Assembly: GCF_029760955.1 (NCBI RefSeq)
Contig: NZ_CP121682.1
Coordinates: 3,968,001-4,032,000 of the forward strand
Reading direction: 5' to 3'
DNA from: Streptomyces cathayae
Lineage (GTDB): Bacteria > Actinomycetota > Actinomycetes > Streptomycetales > Streptomycetaceae
Length of the DNA stretch: 64,000 nucleotides
Every line of letters starts with the position of its first letter. Position 1 is the first letter of the stretch. The notes below the pieces were generated by a model, which was not told the origin of the DNA, made no database searches, and saw only the letters and a program-made list of their open reading frames with translations. Shown piece after piece: positions 36,420 through 45,459 of this stretch. A program made the translations under genes and the position numbers.

Positions 36420-38138
36420 TCAGCCGGTGAACTTCAGGTCGGTGATGGCCTGCTTGTAGCCGGCACCGCTGTAGCCGTCGGCGGGCGCGTTCGGGACGGC
36501 CGTGATCCACAGCAGTACGTACTGCGTCTTCACCGGGTCCGACGCCTTCACATTCAGCGATCTGTCACTGGTCGTGGCGGATCCGATCTCCTTCATGCCG
36601 TCGATTCCGGTCGAAGGCGTCAGCGAGTCGGTGGCGTAGAGGTGCACCGTCGTGTGGTCACCGGTGTACCGGAGCCCTATCGACGCCGCCGAGACCTCCT
36701 TGGCCGAGCCGAGGTCGTAGACGATGCCCACTCCGGGTTTGTAGGGCGCGAGTGCCGGGCCGGCGTTGTACTTCTTGGTCCGCCAGTAGGTCGACTCGTC
36801 ATTGTCGTAGGTCTTGGCCACATCACCGGGGGCCTGGGCCGCACCGGTCGCCACGTACTCCTGAGAGCCTTGGATCGTGAGTGGCTCGGCCGGCTTGGGT
36901 TTTTGGGGGCTCTTGTCGTTGCCGTCCGTCGTCTGCGTCTTGTTGGTGTCGTCCGCGCTGCCGCCCTGGTCGATGAGGGCGTCCGCGAGCTGCCAGCTGC
37001 CCAGACCGAGTGCGGCGATCAGCAGTGCCGACACGGCCCACTTCAGCGCCTTGCCCGTACGGCTCTGCAGCGGGGGCGGCGGGGCCGGCGCCGACTGGGT
37101 GACGCCCAGACCGGGTGCCGGACGCCCGTAGGAACCCTGCTGGTACGTCGTGCGCTGGTAGTCCGGCGGGGTGGTGAAGGCAGGCTCCGGTGGACGGATG
37201 CGGGGCATCTCGCCGATCGCCTTCACCAGCTCCTCCGGCGTGGTGCACGGGGACTCATGCCGGGAGGCGGTGGCGCCGTCGTTGGCCAGTGCGCGCATGG
37301 CGAGTTCGGACAGGCCGCGGTGGACACCGGCCCGCACCTGGTCGGGCGGGATCAGACCGATGTCCTTCGGCAGCCCTGACAGACCGTATGCGTCGATCTC
37401 GTACGGCCAGCGCTGGGTGAGTGCCGCGTACAGCAGGGCACCGATGGATTCGGTGTCGGTGCGCTGTGGGGTGTCGGAGCCGATGCCGCGCAGTGCCGCG
37501 TTCACGGCGAGACCCCGAATGCGCCACTGGCCTGTCGAGGTACGCAGGACCGCATTGGGGTTCAGGCGCAGATGGGCGAGTCCCTCGCGGTGGGCCGCGG
37601 CCATGGCGGAGGAGATCTGACTGGCCATCTGATAGGCGTCGTACACCTCGAGTGGGCCGGCCGCCAGGAGCGCGGTCAACTCCGTGGCGTCGGGGAGCCA
37701 CTCGTGGACGACGTAGACGATGTCGTTCTCCTCGACGGCGTCCAGGACCTGAACGAAGCGAGGGTCGCCCAGCAGGGCGGAGGAGCGAGCCGAGGCGAGG
37801 ACGGAGCGGGCACGGGAGTGGTCCGCGGGCAGAATGTGCACACCGACGGCGCGGCGGAGTTTCTCGTCCACGGCACGCCAACTGCTGAACCCGTCCAGAC
37901 GGGTGACGCACTCTTCGAGACGATAGCGTCTGGCGAGCTTGTGACCGCTGTGCAGTTCGAGCGGCGACGGTGTCCCGGAACCCTCGGTCCCGGTGTTCTC
38001 CTGTGCCGCGTCGCTGTCCGTGTCCTGCTCCCGGTTCTTGACCACCCCGTCGGCCGTGGACTGGCCCGCCTGCGCGGTCAGCGGCTGCTCGCCGCTGTTG
38101 TCTGCCACGTCGACGGCAGCTGTGCTCCGTTCCGCCAC
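36420..38138 (-). CDS. Membrane pseudokinase partner of MurJ
   Basis: A 572-residue protein with a Hanks-kinase fold that has lost catalysis: the ATP lysine region reads RRAVGVHILP, the HRD loop reads HLRLNPNAVL without the Asp, and DFG is replaced by RGLAVN. After a Pro-rich linker comes one membrane helix (KWAVSALLIAALGLGSWQL) and an outside discoidin-like beta domain (EYVATGAAQAPGD ... DNDESTYWRT ... YVLLWITAVP). In mycobacteria the same pseudokinase and outside domains are fused to MviN/MurJ, where the pseudokinase binds phospho-dependent partners. GTG at 38138 follows GGGGAGGCAGGG. Likely co-transcribed with murJ. Confidence 0.88.
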   Translation of the reverse strand: MAERSTAAVDVADNSGEQPLTAQAGQSTADGVVKNREQDTDSDAAQENTGTEGSGTPSPLELHSGHKLARRYRLEECVTRLDGFSSWRAVDEKLRRAVGVHILPADHSRARSVLASARSSALLGDPRFVQVLDAVEENDIVYVVHEWLPDATELTALLAAGPLEVYDAYQMASQISSAMAAAHREGLAHLRLNPNAVLRTSTGQWRIRGLAVNAALRGIGSDTPQRTDTESIGALLYAALTQRWPYEIDAYGLSGLPKDIGLIPPDQVRAGVHRGLSELAMRALANDGATASRHESPCTTPEELVKAIGEMPRIRPPEPAFTTPPDYQRTTYQQGSYGRPAPGLGVTQSAPAPPPPLQSRTGKALKWAVSALLIAALGLGSWQLADALIDQGGSADDTNKTQTTDGNDKSPQKPKPAEPLTIQGSQEYVATGAAQAPGDVAKTYDNDESTYWRTKKYNAGPALAPYKPGVGIVYDLGSAKEVSAASIGLRYTGDHTTVHLYATDSLTPSTGIDGMKEIGSATTSDRSLNVKASDPVKTQYVLLWITAVPNAPADGYSGAGYKQAITDLKFTG

Positions 38139-38278
38139 CGTCGTTCCCTGCCTCCCCATTCATTGCGCGTCGGCCGACCGCCCTCGCGCGCCGTTCGACG
38201 CCAAAACCAATTGTGCCCACAGTCTGCCGCTATGCACGACACACAAGGGCTGACGATGGTTGTGCGGTTACCCGTGAC

Positions 38279-40576
38279 TCAGCGTCCCAGGCGTCCGCGG
38301 ACCATACCGACCAACGAGTTGACCTCCACGATGCGCATCCGGCGGGCGGCGACGAAGAAGACGCCGAACAGGACGGCCCCACCGGCCAGCAGCGCGGCGA
38401 ACGAAGCTCCGGCGCCCTGACCGAGGCTGTGCCCGATGCCGTAGCAGACCGCACCGCTGAGCAGCGCGGCCGGAACCGAGGCGATGCACAGCCGGGCGTA
38501 CGTCCGCAGCACCCGAGCGCCGTCCAGGTCCCCGCCCAGCCGCTTGCGCAGCCGGCGCCAGGCGACACCGACGCCGGCCGCGTAGGCAAGGCCGTAGGCG
38601 GCGGCCATGCCGACCACGGCCCAGCGGGCCGGGAGGACGAAGAAGCAGACGGCCGAGGCGATCGCGTTGACCGCGGCCACGATGACCGTGTTGTAGAAGG
38701 GGGTCCGGGTGTCCTCATAGGCGTAGAAGGCACGTAGGACGACGTACTGCACGGAGTAGGGGATCAGACCGAGGCCGAAGGCCATCAGCATGTAACCCAT
38801 GTTGGTCGCTGCGCCGGTGCCCGAGGAGCCGAAGATCAGGGTGCACATCGGGATACCGAGGGAGATGAAGCCGAAAGCGATCGGCACGATCGCGACGGCC
38901 GTGGTGCGCAGGCCTTGGGAGATGTCGTCCCGGACGGCACCGCTGTCGTCCTCTGCCGCCGAGCGGGAGATACGGGGCAGCAGGGCGGCCATCAGCGAGA
39001 CGGTGATGATGGCCTGGGGCAGGCCCCAGATCAGCTGGGCGTTGGCGTAGGCGGCGAAGCCGGTGCCCTGGGCATCGGAGTTCAGGCCGGCCGCTGTGGA
39101 CAGCTGGGTCACGACCAGCGCGCCCGCCTGGTTGGCGAGCACGAACAGGATGGTCCACTTGGCGAGCTTCGCCGCCTTCCCCAGACCGTGACCCTTCCAG
39201 TCGAAGCGCAGACGGATACGGAATCCCGTCTCGCGCAGGTACGGGATCATGGCCAGGGCCTGGACGACGAGGCCGAGCAGGATACCGATGCCGAGGAGAC
39301 GCTGGCCTTCCGGCGGAATGCTCGTGACGGTCATCTGCGAGTCGGCGGCGGTGCCGTAGACGTAGATGAACGTACCGAGTGTCACGATGATGACGATGTT
39401 GTTGAGGACCGGGGTCCACATCATCGCGCCGAACCGGCCGCGCGCGTTGAGGATCTGCCCCATCACCACGTGTACGCCCATGAAGAAGATCGAGGGCAGG
39501 AAGTAGCGGGTGAAGGTGACGGCGACCTCGTTGGCCGCGGAGTCGGAGGCGACCGGGTTGGACAGCGCACGCACGAGGAGCGGCGCGGCGAGCCACGCGA
39601 CGGCGGTGAGTGCGGCCAGGGCCGCCATCACGAGGGTCAGCAGTCGGTTGGCGTACGCGATGCCACCGTCGGCATCGTCCTTCATGGCGCGGACGAGCTG
39701 CGGCACGAAGACGGAGTTGAGGCCGCCGCCGACGGTGAGGATGTAGATCATGGTCGGCAACTGGTACGCGACCTGGAACGAGTCACCGAGAAGACCCAGA
39801 CCGAGCGCTGAGACGATCAAGGCGGAGCGGATGAATCCGGTGAGGCGGGACACCATCGTGCCCGCCGCCATCACGGCACTGGACTTCAGCAGCCCTCCGG
39901 CCCGGCCGCCCTTCTTCGCGGGCGGCGCGGCAGCCGGTTCCGGTGCGGGAGACTCGGCGGCAGGCGGTGGTGTGGCTCCCGCGTAGTGACCGGGTGCCGC
40001 GGAGGCCGGGCCGGGTACCGGAACCGATTCAGGGGACTGCCGGCCGGCCACCGGCTGGTAGCCGGGACGCCCACCGCCGTGCTGTTGGGTGTAGCCACCG
40101 TCCTGCTGCTGATCGCGGAGCAGGTGGGCGAAGGCGTCCGGCTCACGGCGCTTGTCTCCGGCCTGGCCGACCAGGTCGTCCACGCCCACGAACTGTGTCG
40201 TGCGCGGATCATCCCCGTACGGGAGGTACTGGGTCGGAGCGTCCGGTTCCGGTGCCGGGGCCTGGGCCCATACCCGAGGGTCGGGCGCGTGGGGCGACTG
40301 GGGAGGCTGCCCGTACAGCGGCTGCTGAGGGGTGTACGTGCCCTGTGGGGGCGGGGGGTGCGCCGCGCGGTCGTACAGGGCCTCCGCGACCGGGTCCTGG
40401 GCGGCGATGTCCTGCGCGCGGTAGGGATCCTGGTCGTAGGTGTCCTGGAGATACGTATCAGCGGGCGGCTGCGGAGCCTGGTCGTGCCCGGGCGGCGGAC
40501 CCTCGGGCGGGTCCGACTCGGGATGGCCCGAGTTGCCCGCGGCACGGCCGCGGTCACCGTCGTACGGCGCGTTCAT
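38279..40576 (-). CDS. murJ: Lipid II flippase MurJ (MviN family)
   Basis: Transports lipid II across the membrane for peptidoglycan synthesis. 765 residues: a disordered Pro/Gln/Tyr-rich cytoplasmic N-terminus of about 220, then about 14 membrane helices of the MOP/MviN fold, starting SSAVMAAGTMVSRLTGFIRS and including the GGGLNSVFVPQLVRAM and NARGRFGAMMWTPVLNN segments with conserved charges. Unlike the mycobacterial protein, no pseudokinase is fused; that is a separate downstream gene. ATG at 40576 follows GAGGTGGGG. DUF6049 lies 45 bases upstream. Confidence 0.95.
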   Translation of the reverse strand: MNAPYDGDRGRAAGNSGHPESDPPEGPPPGHDQAPQPPADTYLQDTYDQDPYRAQDIAAQDPVAEALYDRAAHPPPPQGTYTPQQPLYGQPPQSPHAPDPRVWAQAPAPEPDAPTQYLPYGDDPRTTQFVGVDDLVGQAGDKRREPDAFAHLLRDQQQDGGYTQQHGGGRPGYQPVAGRQSPESVPVPGPASAAPGHYAGATPPPAAESPAPEPAAAPPAKKGGRAGGLLKSSAVMAAGTMVSRLTGFIRSALIVSALGLGLLGDSFQVAYQLPTMIYILTVGGGLNSVFVPQLVRAMKDDADGGIAYANRLLTLVMAALAALTAVAWLAAPLLVRALSNPVASDSAANEVAVTFTRYFLPSIFFMGVHVVMGQILNARGRFGAMMWTPVLNNIVIIVTLGTFIYVYGTAADSQMTVTSIPPEGQRLLGIGILLGLVVQALAMIPYLRETGFRIRLRFDWKGHGLGKAAKLAKWTILFVLANQAGALVVTQLSTAAGLNSDAQGTGFAAYANAQLIWGLPQAIITVSLMAALLPRISRSAAEDDSGAVRDDISQGLRTTAVAIVPIAFGFISLGIPMCTLIFGSSGTGAATNMGYMLMAFGLGLIPYSVQYVVLRAFYAYEDTRTPFYNTVIVAAVNAIASAVCFFVLPARWAVVGMAAAYGLAYAAGVGVAWRRLRKRLGGDLDGARVLRTYARLCIASVPAALLSGAVCYGIGHSLGQGAGASFAALLAGGAVLFGVFFVAARRMRIVEVNSLVGMVRGRLGR

Positions 40577-40621
40577 GGTTACCCCACCTCATCGTCCCTG
40601 GCCCACCCGGCCACGACATCC

Positions 40622-43009
40622 TCAACGGTCCACTCTCTCACCCGTGCCGGACGGGTCTGCGCTTTCCGGTGCGGTGTCCGGTACCGGGTCACTCGGCTGC
40701 TCCGGGGCGTCCGTTTCCGAACAGTCCTCCGACTTCTTGGTGAGACGTACCGCGGGGGCGCCCGGGTTCTGCGGATCTTCGCTGCCCCCGTCCGGCGCGC
40801 GCTTCTCCTCCAGGACCTCGCGGGCCGCGGCACGCTTGCGCTGGGTGTACATCCTGAAGCCGGCAAGGACGAGCAGCAGGACACCGCCGCCGATGACCAG
40901 CATCACCGTGGCGGTGATCTCGGTGACCTTGACGTCGAAGGTGACCGGCTCGCCGTACTTCTGGCCGTCCTGCGTGTACAGCTGGGCGATCACCGTCGCC
41001 CGGCCGTTGGCGTTGGCGGACGTGGTGAACTTCACCGACTGGCTGTGACCGCCCGAGACGGTGACCGGCTGCTCTCCGTAGGCGGCCCCCTCGATCTCGA
41101 GGCGGGTCGGGTTGGTCGAGGTGAGACGCAGCGTCAGGTGCTCGACGCCCTGCACCAGGTTGTTCTGGACGGTCACGGGGATCGTGGCACTGCGGCCGGA
41201 CAGTTTCGTCTCCGACTTCTCGATCAGCTTCACCTGGTCGAGAAGTCCGTCGAGGTACGCCTCGACCCCACTGCGGTAGGTGGCCGCCTCGGCGACCTGG
41301 CCGCGCCATGAGACGGACATCCCCCGGTTCAGGGCCCGGCCGAACGGGGTCACCACCCGGGACGGGTCGGAGAGGATCACCTGGAACTTGTCGAGCTTGT
41401 CCTGTGTCCTCGCGATCTGCTCGAACGCCGACTGCGGCAGTTCCTGCTTGCGCAGCGAGGAGGGATACGAGGAGGCCGAGGGAACCTCGGTGGTGGCGGC
41501 GGGGTCCGGCTTCGCCTTCGCGGCGGCGGTGAGGTCCTGGGACTCCGACCAGTTTCCGTCCTGGACGGCCTTCAGCACCTCGGCCATCGTCTGGGCCTGG
41601 CTCGCGGAGGGAGTGCGCTGCGGAGCCACGACGATGCTGCGCTGCCGACCGGTCTGGAGGCTGAGCGTCAGGCTCTGTGCCAGGAACCGCTGCACCGTGG
41701 ACGTGGTCGTGGAGGCCTTGGTCATATCGCCCTGGAACAGGGTGGACAACCGGGCGTCCGCGACCACCGCCGTGGTGCCGCCCCCGATGGGGCGTGCGGC
41801 CGAAGGCGTGTACGACAGGTCACCGGTCTCCCGGAAACTGTCGCTGCGGGCGATCACCTTGTCGGCGCCGGCGGATGTGGCGACCTTGACGATGGAGGGG
41901 TCCACCGCACCATTGACGGGCCAGGCGAAGTCGGTGGTCGGTTTCACGTGGAGTATCGGCTCGACCGTGTTGACGACGACATCCGTGGCCTCCTTGAGAT
42001 GACTCAGGGAGCCGGTGACCGACGTGCCGTTGTGGGCGAGGGAGGCAAGATCCGGGTCGCCGAAGGGCAACGCGACGACCTCGTTGTCCGCCACCGCGCT
42101 CTGCACCTGGGCGAGCCATCTCTTGGCGACAGCCTGATGACGGCCCGCCGTGGTGGTGTCACCCTCGCTTCGGACTTCGTAGCTCTCGGTCATCGCGTCG
42201 ACGGATGCCAGCAGGTCCGGATCGACCACCCAGGTGACATCGAGATCCTTGCCCAGTGCCACCATCCGGTCCAGACGGCCGCCCGGGGAGATCTCCTTGG
42301 CCAGGACGTCGTCGCGGAGGACCGGGGTCTGCTGTTCGTCGGAACCGGTCTCCGCCGTCGTGTGGACCGTGGAGATCAGCGGCCACAGAAACGTCGTTCT
42401 CGTCTTTTTGTCGGCTTCCTCGGGCTGCCACGGCAGGAACGTGTGCCGGACACCGAGGGTCTGCTGCCACGGCTGGGCGGAAGTCTGTCCGGAGAGGGCC
42501 ACCGCCACCTGGTAGACGCCGTTCTTTCCGAGGCTGAGCTCGTCCGTCGGCACGGAGATACGGAAGGGCTGTGAGACGCCCGGAGCGAGGCGTTCGAACT
42601 CCTGGGAGTACTTGTCGTCGATCTCCGGGCCGACGGCGCCCTGGACGTCGTCACTGTTCCTGGCGACGGTCTCGATCCCGGAGCGGGTGTTCAGCAGGGG
42701 ACCCACCCGCAGGCCGACGTGGGCGTCGGTGACCGCTTTCCCGCCCTTGTTGGTCACCGTACCGGACACGGTGACGGTGTCTCCCTCGGTGGGGGTGCTC
42801 GGGGTGAGCGAGTTCACGGAGACGGAGACCGAGCCCGCACCGGAGGGAGCCTGCCGGGTGCTCTGCGCGGTGGCGCCCGCCGGAGACGCGGCGGGCAACT
42901 GGAGCAGGCCGGCCAGCAGGGGTACTCCGGCGAACAGGGTTCCGGTGCGCCGCAGCCAGCGGCGGGCAGGTGAGGCACTCGTCCCCTGGAAGTCTGCCGC
43001 CTCGGCCAC
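40622..43009 (-). CDS. DUF6049 family large exported protein
   Basis: A 795-residue protein with a signal segment (TGTLFAGVPLLAGLLQLPAA), an immunoglobulin-like module at about 60-170 (DTVTVSGTVTNKGGKAVTDAHVGLRVG), a central domain of about 350 residues (VTWVVDPDLLASVD, DFAWPVNGAVD, polysaccharide-deacetylase-like strand order), another beta domain (NPTRLEIEGAAYGEQPVTV) and a C-terminal membrane helix (VMLVIGGGVLLLVLAGF). It corresponds in position to mycobacterial Rv3909, next to mviN and pcnA. Function unknown; an envelope role with MurJ is inferred from linkage. GTG at 43009, divergent from pcnA. Confidence 0.85.
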   Translation of the reverse strand: MAEAADFQGTSASPARRWLRRTGTLFAGVPLLAGLLQLPAASPAGATAQSTRQAPSGAGSVSVSVNSLTPSTPTEGDTVTVSGTVTNKGGKAVTDAHVGLRVGPLLNTRSGIETVARNSDDVQGAVGPEIDDKYSQEFERLAPGVSQPFRISVPTDELSLGKNGVYQVAVALSGQTSAQPWQQTLGVRHTFLPWQPEEADKKTRTTFLWPLISTVHTTAETGSDEQQTPVLRDDVLAKEISPGGRLDRMVALGKDLDVTWVVDPDLLASVDAMTESYEVRSEGDTTTAGRHQAVAKRWLAQVQSAVADNEVVALPFGDPDLASLAHNGTSVTGSLSHLKEATDVVVNTVEPILHVKPTTDFAWPVNGAVDPSIVKVATSAGADKVIARSDSFRETGDLSYTPSAARPIGGGTTAVVADARLSTLFQGDMTKASTTTSTVQRFLAQSLTLSLQTGRQRSIVVAPQRTPSASQAQTMAEVLKAVQDGNWSESQDLTAAAKAKPDPAATTEVPSASSYPSSLRKQELPQSAFEQIARTQDKLDKFQVILSDPSRVVTPFGRALNRGMSVSWRGQVAEAATYRSGVEAYLDGLLDQVKLIEKSETKLSGRSATIPVTVQNNLVQGVEHLTLRLTSTNPTRLEIEGAAYGEQPVTVSGGHSQSVKFTTSANANGRATVIAQLYTQDGQKYGEPVTFDVKVTEITATVMLVIGGGVLLLVLAGFRMYTQRKRAAAREVLEEKRAPDGGSEDPQNPGAPAVRLTKKSEDCSETDAPEQPSDPVPDTAPESADPSGTGERVDR

Positions 43010-43263
43010 GCGCTCGCCCGTCCCTTGTCGTCGTCAGTGGTCGTCGGAATGTACGTCCACGCATGGTAACGAGGAGCGGAGGGGCTGAGTGCCGCGGACC
43101 GGTCCACACGATCGGGGGGAGCGCCGCACTGCCCTCTATGTGGCTGTATAAGGGGAGCGCGTCCCGTCCTGCGGGTACAGACCTCGTGCGGGTCTCGCCG
43201 GAGGTGACCGTGCCTGACCCAGGGGGAGCCTCCGGCCGCCCGAGCCACGTACCCTTTTCTGTT

Positions 43264-44730
43264 GTGCCGAACGCCAACGAACAAACCAGTGCCCTGAGCC
43301 AGGTGCAGGACCAAGCGGTCAACGAACTGCTGCGGGTCGCCCCTGTCGCCGACGACCTCGCCCGCCGCTTCCAGGAGGCCGGGTTCTCACTCGCCCTGGT
43401 CGGCGGTTCGGTCCGGGACGCTCTGCTCGGCCGGCTCGGCAATGACCTCGACTTCACGACTGACGCCCACCCACAGGACGTCCTGAAGATCGTTCGTCCG
43501 TGGGCGGACGCCGTCTGGGAGGTGGGGATCGCCTTCGGCACCGTCGGAGCCCAGAAGGACGTCCGCGTCGGAGACGTTGACCGAAGCTTTCAGATCGAGG
43601 TGACGACCTACCGCTCGGAGGCGTACGGCCGCACGTCACGCAAGCCGGAGGTGGCGTACGGCGACTCCATCGAGGAGGACCTCGTCCGTCGTGACTTCAC
43701 GGTGAACGCGATGGCCCTCGCGCTTCCCGCGAAGGAGTTCATCGACCCGCACGGTGGCCTGGACGATCTCGCGGCCGGTGTGCTGCGCACACCGGGCACC
43801 CCCGAAGAGTCCTTCTCGGACGATCCGCTGCGGATGATGCGAGCCGCGCGCTTCGCCGCTCAGCTCGATTTCGAGGTGGCTCCCGAGGTGGTCACGGCCC
43901 TGCGGGAGATGGCCGGACGCATCGACATCGTCTCGGCCGAGCGGGTCCGGGACGAGCTGAACAAGCTGGTCCTGTCCGCTCACCCGCGCAAGGGGCTGAC
44001 CCTGCTCGTCGATACCGGGCTCGCCGACCACGTGCTGCCCGAACTGCCGGCCCTGCGTCTGGAGAGCGATGAGCACCACCGGCACAAGGACGTCTACGAG
44101 CACACGCTGATCGTCCTGGAGCAGGCGATGGCGCTGGAGGACGCCGGCCCCGACCTGACACTGCGCCTTGCGGCTCTGCTGCATGACATCGGCAAGCCGC
44201 GCACGCGCCGTTTCGAGGGCGACGGCCGGGTCTCCTTCCACCATCACGAGGTGGTGGGCGCGAAGATGACGAAGAAGCGCATGACGGCCCTCAAGTACTC
44301 CAACGAACTGGTGAAGGACGTCTCGCGCCTGGTCGAGCTCCATCTGCGTTTCCACGGCTACGGCACGGGAGAGTGGACGGACTCCGCCGTCCGTCGCTAC
44401 GTCCGGGACGCGGGGCCGCTCCTGGATCGGCTGCACAAGCTGACCCGCTCGGACTGCACGACACGCAACCGCCGCAGGGCGGCCGCGCTGTCCCGTGCGT
44501 ACGACGGTCTGGAGGAGCGCATTGCCAAGCTCCAGGAGCAGGAGGAACTGGACTCCATCCGCCCGGACCTCGACGGCAACCAGGTCATGGAGATCCTCGG
44601 CGTCAAGCCCGGACCGGCGGTCGGTCAGGCGTACAAGCACATGCTGGAGCTTCGTCTGGAGAACGGTCCGATGGGGCATGACGCGGCGGTGGCGGCCCTC
44701 AAGGAGTGGTGGGCCGAGCAGCAGGGCTGA
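43264..44730 (+). CDS. pcnA: CCA tRNA nucleotidyltransferase / poly(A) polymerase family
   Basis: Class II nucleotidyltransferase of 488 residues that repairs or adds tRNA 3' CCA ends (or tails RNA). The head has LVGGSVRDALLG and the catalytic DLDFTTDA; RRDFTVNAMA and the DPLRMMRAARFAAQL neck follow; a C-terminal HD domain has LLHDIGKP. GTG at 43264 gives the protein start (PNANEQTS) I recall for S. coelicolor; no good ribosome binding site precedes it, and a GTG 63 bases upstream is an alternative. It ends just before two parS sites. Confidence 0.92.
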   Translation: MPNANEQTSALSQVQDQAVNELLRVAPVADDLARRFQEAGFSLALVGGSVRDALLGRLGNDLDFTTDAHPQDVLKIVRPWADAVWEVGIAFGTVGAQKDVRVGDVDRSFQIEVTTYRSEAYGRTSRKPEVAYGDSIEEDLVRRDFTVNAMALALPAKEFIDPHGGLDDLAAGVLRTPGTPEESFSDDPLRMMRAARFAAQLDFEVAPEVVTALREMAGRIDIVSAERVRDELNKLVLSAHPRKGLTLLVDTGLADHVLPELPALRLESDEHHRHKDVYEHTLIVLEQAMALEDAGPDLTLRLAALLHDIGKPRTRRFEGDGRVSFHHHEVVGAKMTKKRMTALKYSNELVKDVSRLVELHLRFHGYGTGEWTDSAVRRYVRDAGPLLDRLHKLTRSDCTTRNRRRAAALSRAYDGLEERIAKLQEQEELDSIRPDLDGNQVMEILGVKPGPAVGQAYKHMLELRLENGPMGHDAAVAALKEWWAEQQG

Positions 44731-44739
44731 GAGTGGGGA

Positions 44740-44826
44740 ACGGGGGTCACGTTTCACGTGAAACATAGCCCCCGTCGGCATGCGTGGGGGGGTGGTGTTT
44801 CACGTGAAACACCACCCCCCCCACGC
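44740..44826. terminator. Twin hairpins each carrying a parS site
   Basis: Between convergent pcnA and the LppU-like gene, two perfect parS sites (44751-44764 and 44797-44810) lie 46 bp apart. The first is inside a stem ACGGGGG / CCCCCGT (44740-44746, 44769-44775). The second is the centre of a near-perfect 45-base palindrome (44782-44826, one extra C). Both hairpins could terminate transcription from either side while serving as ParB loading sites. Confidence 0.85.
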
Positions 44827-44844
44827 ACGGTCTGAGCGAAGGTG

Positions 44845-45336
44845 TTACTTCACTTCCTTGAGGCAGAGGACCACGTTGTGGCTGCTGCTGCCCGTCTGGT
44901 AGTACGAGATCGTCGCTTCCGCGACAGCCTCGCACTTGCTGTCGTCACTGGTGTTGTCGAACTTTTCGACGACCTTGTACTGAGCATCGCCTGAAGAGCA
45001 GTCGACCGTCTTGAGGTCCGCACTGGACTGTGTGCCCTCGTTGTGCATGCAGCTGCCCACGGACGTGGTCTCTGCGTCCGTCTGCCCGAAGAACCACTTG
45101 CCCAGGGCTATGAGGACCGCGACGACGATGAGGCCGAGGACGCGCAGCAGCTTCTTGTTGAAGCGCCCGGCGGGAGTCGGCGGGGGGACCGGGGCGCCCT
45201 GTGCGGGGAAGCCAGGCTGACCTGCCTGCTGGGGGAAACCGCCCTGGGGCGGCTGCGGAGCCTGGCCCTGGGGCTGGCCGTAGGGCTGCTGCTGGCCCTG
45301 GGCGAACGGGTTGCCCTGAGGTGGCGGAGTGGTCAC
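44845..45336 (-). CDS. LppU/SCO3897 family membrane protein
   Basis: A 163-residue protein: a Gln/Pro/Gly-rich cytoplasmic N-terminus of about 65, one membrane helix (LLRVLGLIVVAVLIALGKWFF) and an outside domain of about 80 residues with four cysteines (SCMH, VDCSSG, SKCEAV, VLCLKEV), probably two disulfides. This domain arrangement is the LppU/SCO3897 family. Function unknown. GTG at 45336 follows AGGGGG. A gap of 123 bases separates it from the MFS gene. Confidence 0.85.
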   Translation of the reverse strand: MTTPPPQGNPFAQGQQQPYGQPQGQAPQPPQGGFPQQAGQPGFPAQGAPVPPPTPAGRFNKKLLRVLGLIVVAVLIALGKWFFGQTDAETTSVGSCMHNEGTQSSADLKTVDCSSGDAQYKVVEKFDNTSDDSKCEAVAEATISYYQTGSSSHNVVLCLKEVK

Positions 45337-45459
45337 TTGGAGGTCCCCCTGGAACGTGAGTGCGTGGCGCGAAAGACGCGTTGATAAGACGCACGTAAGG
45401 TATCGGCTGGTACTGACAACGCCACGCCGTGCTGGAGCTCTGTGGCATTGATGTGACAC

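Noticed and set aside
41941..41954. GTTTCACGTGGAGT in the DUF6049 gene as a parS
   Set aside because: Only the left half and centre match; the right half has several mismatches, so it is not counted.
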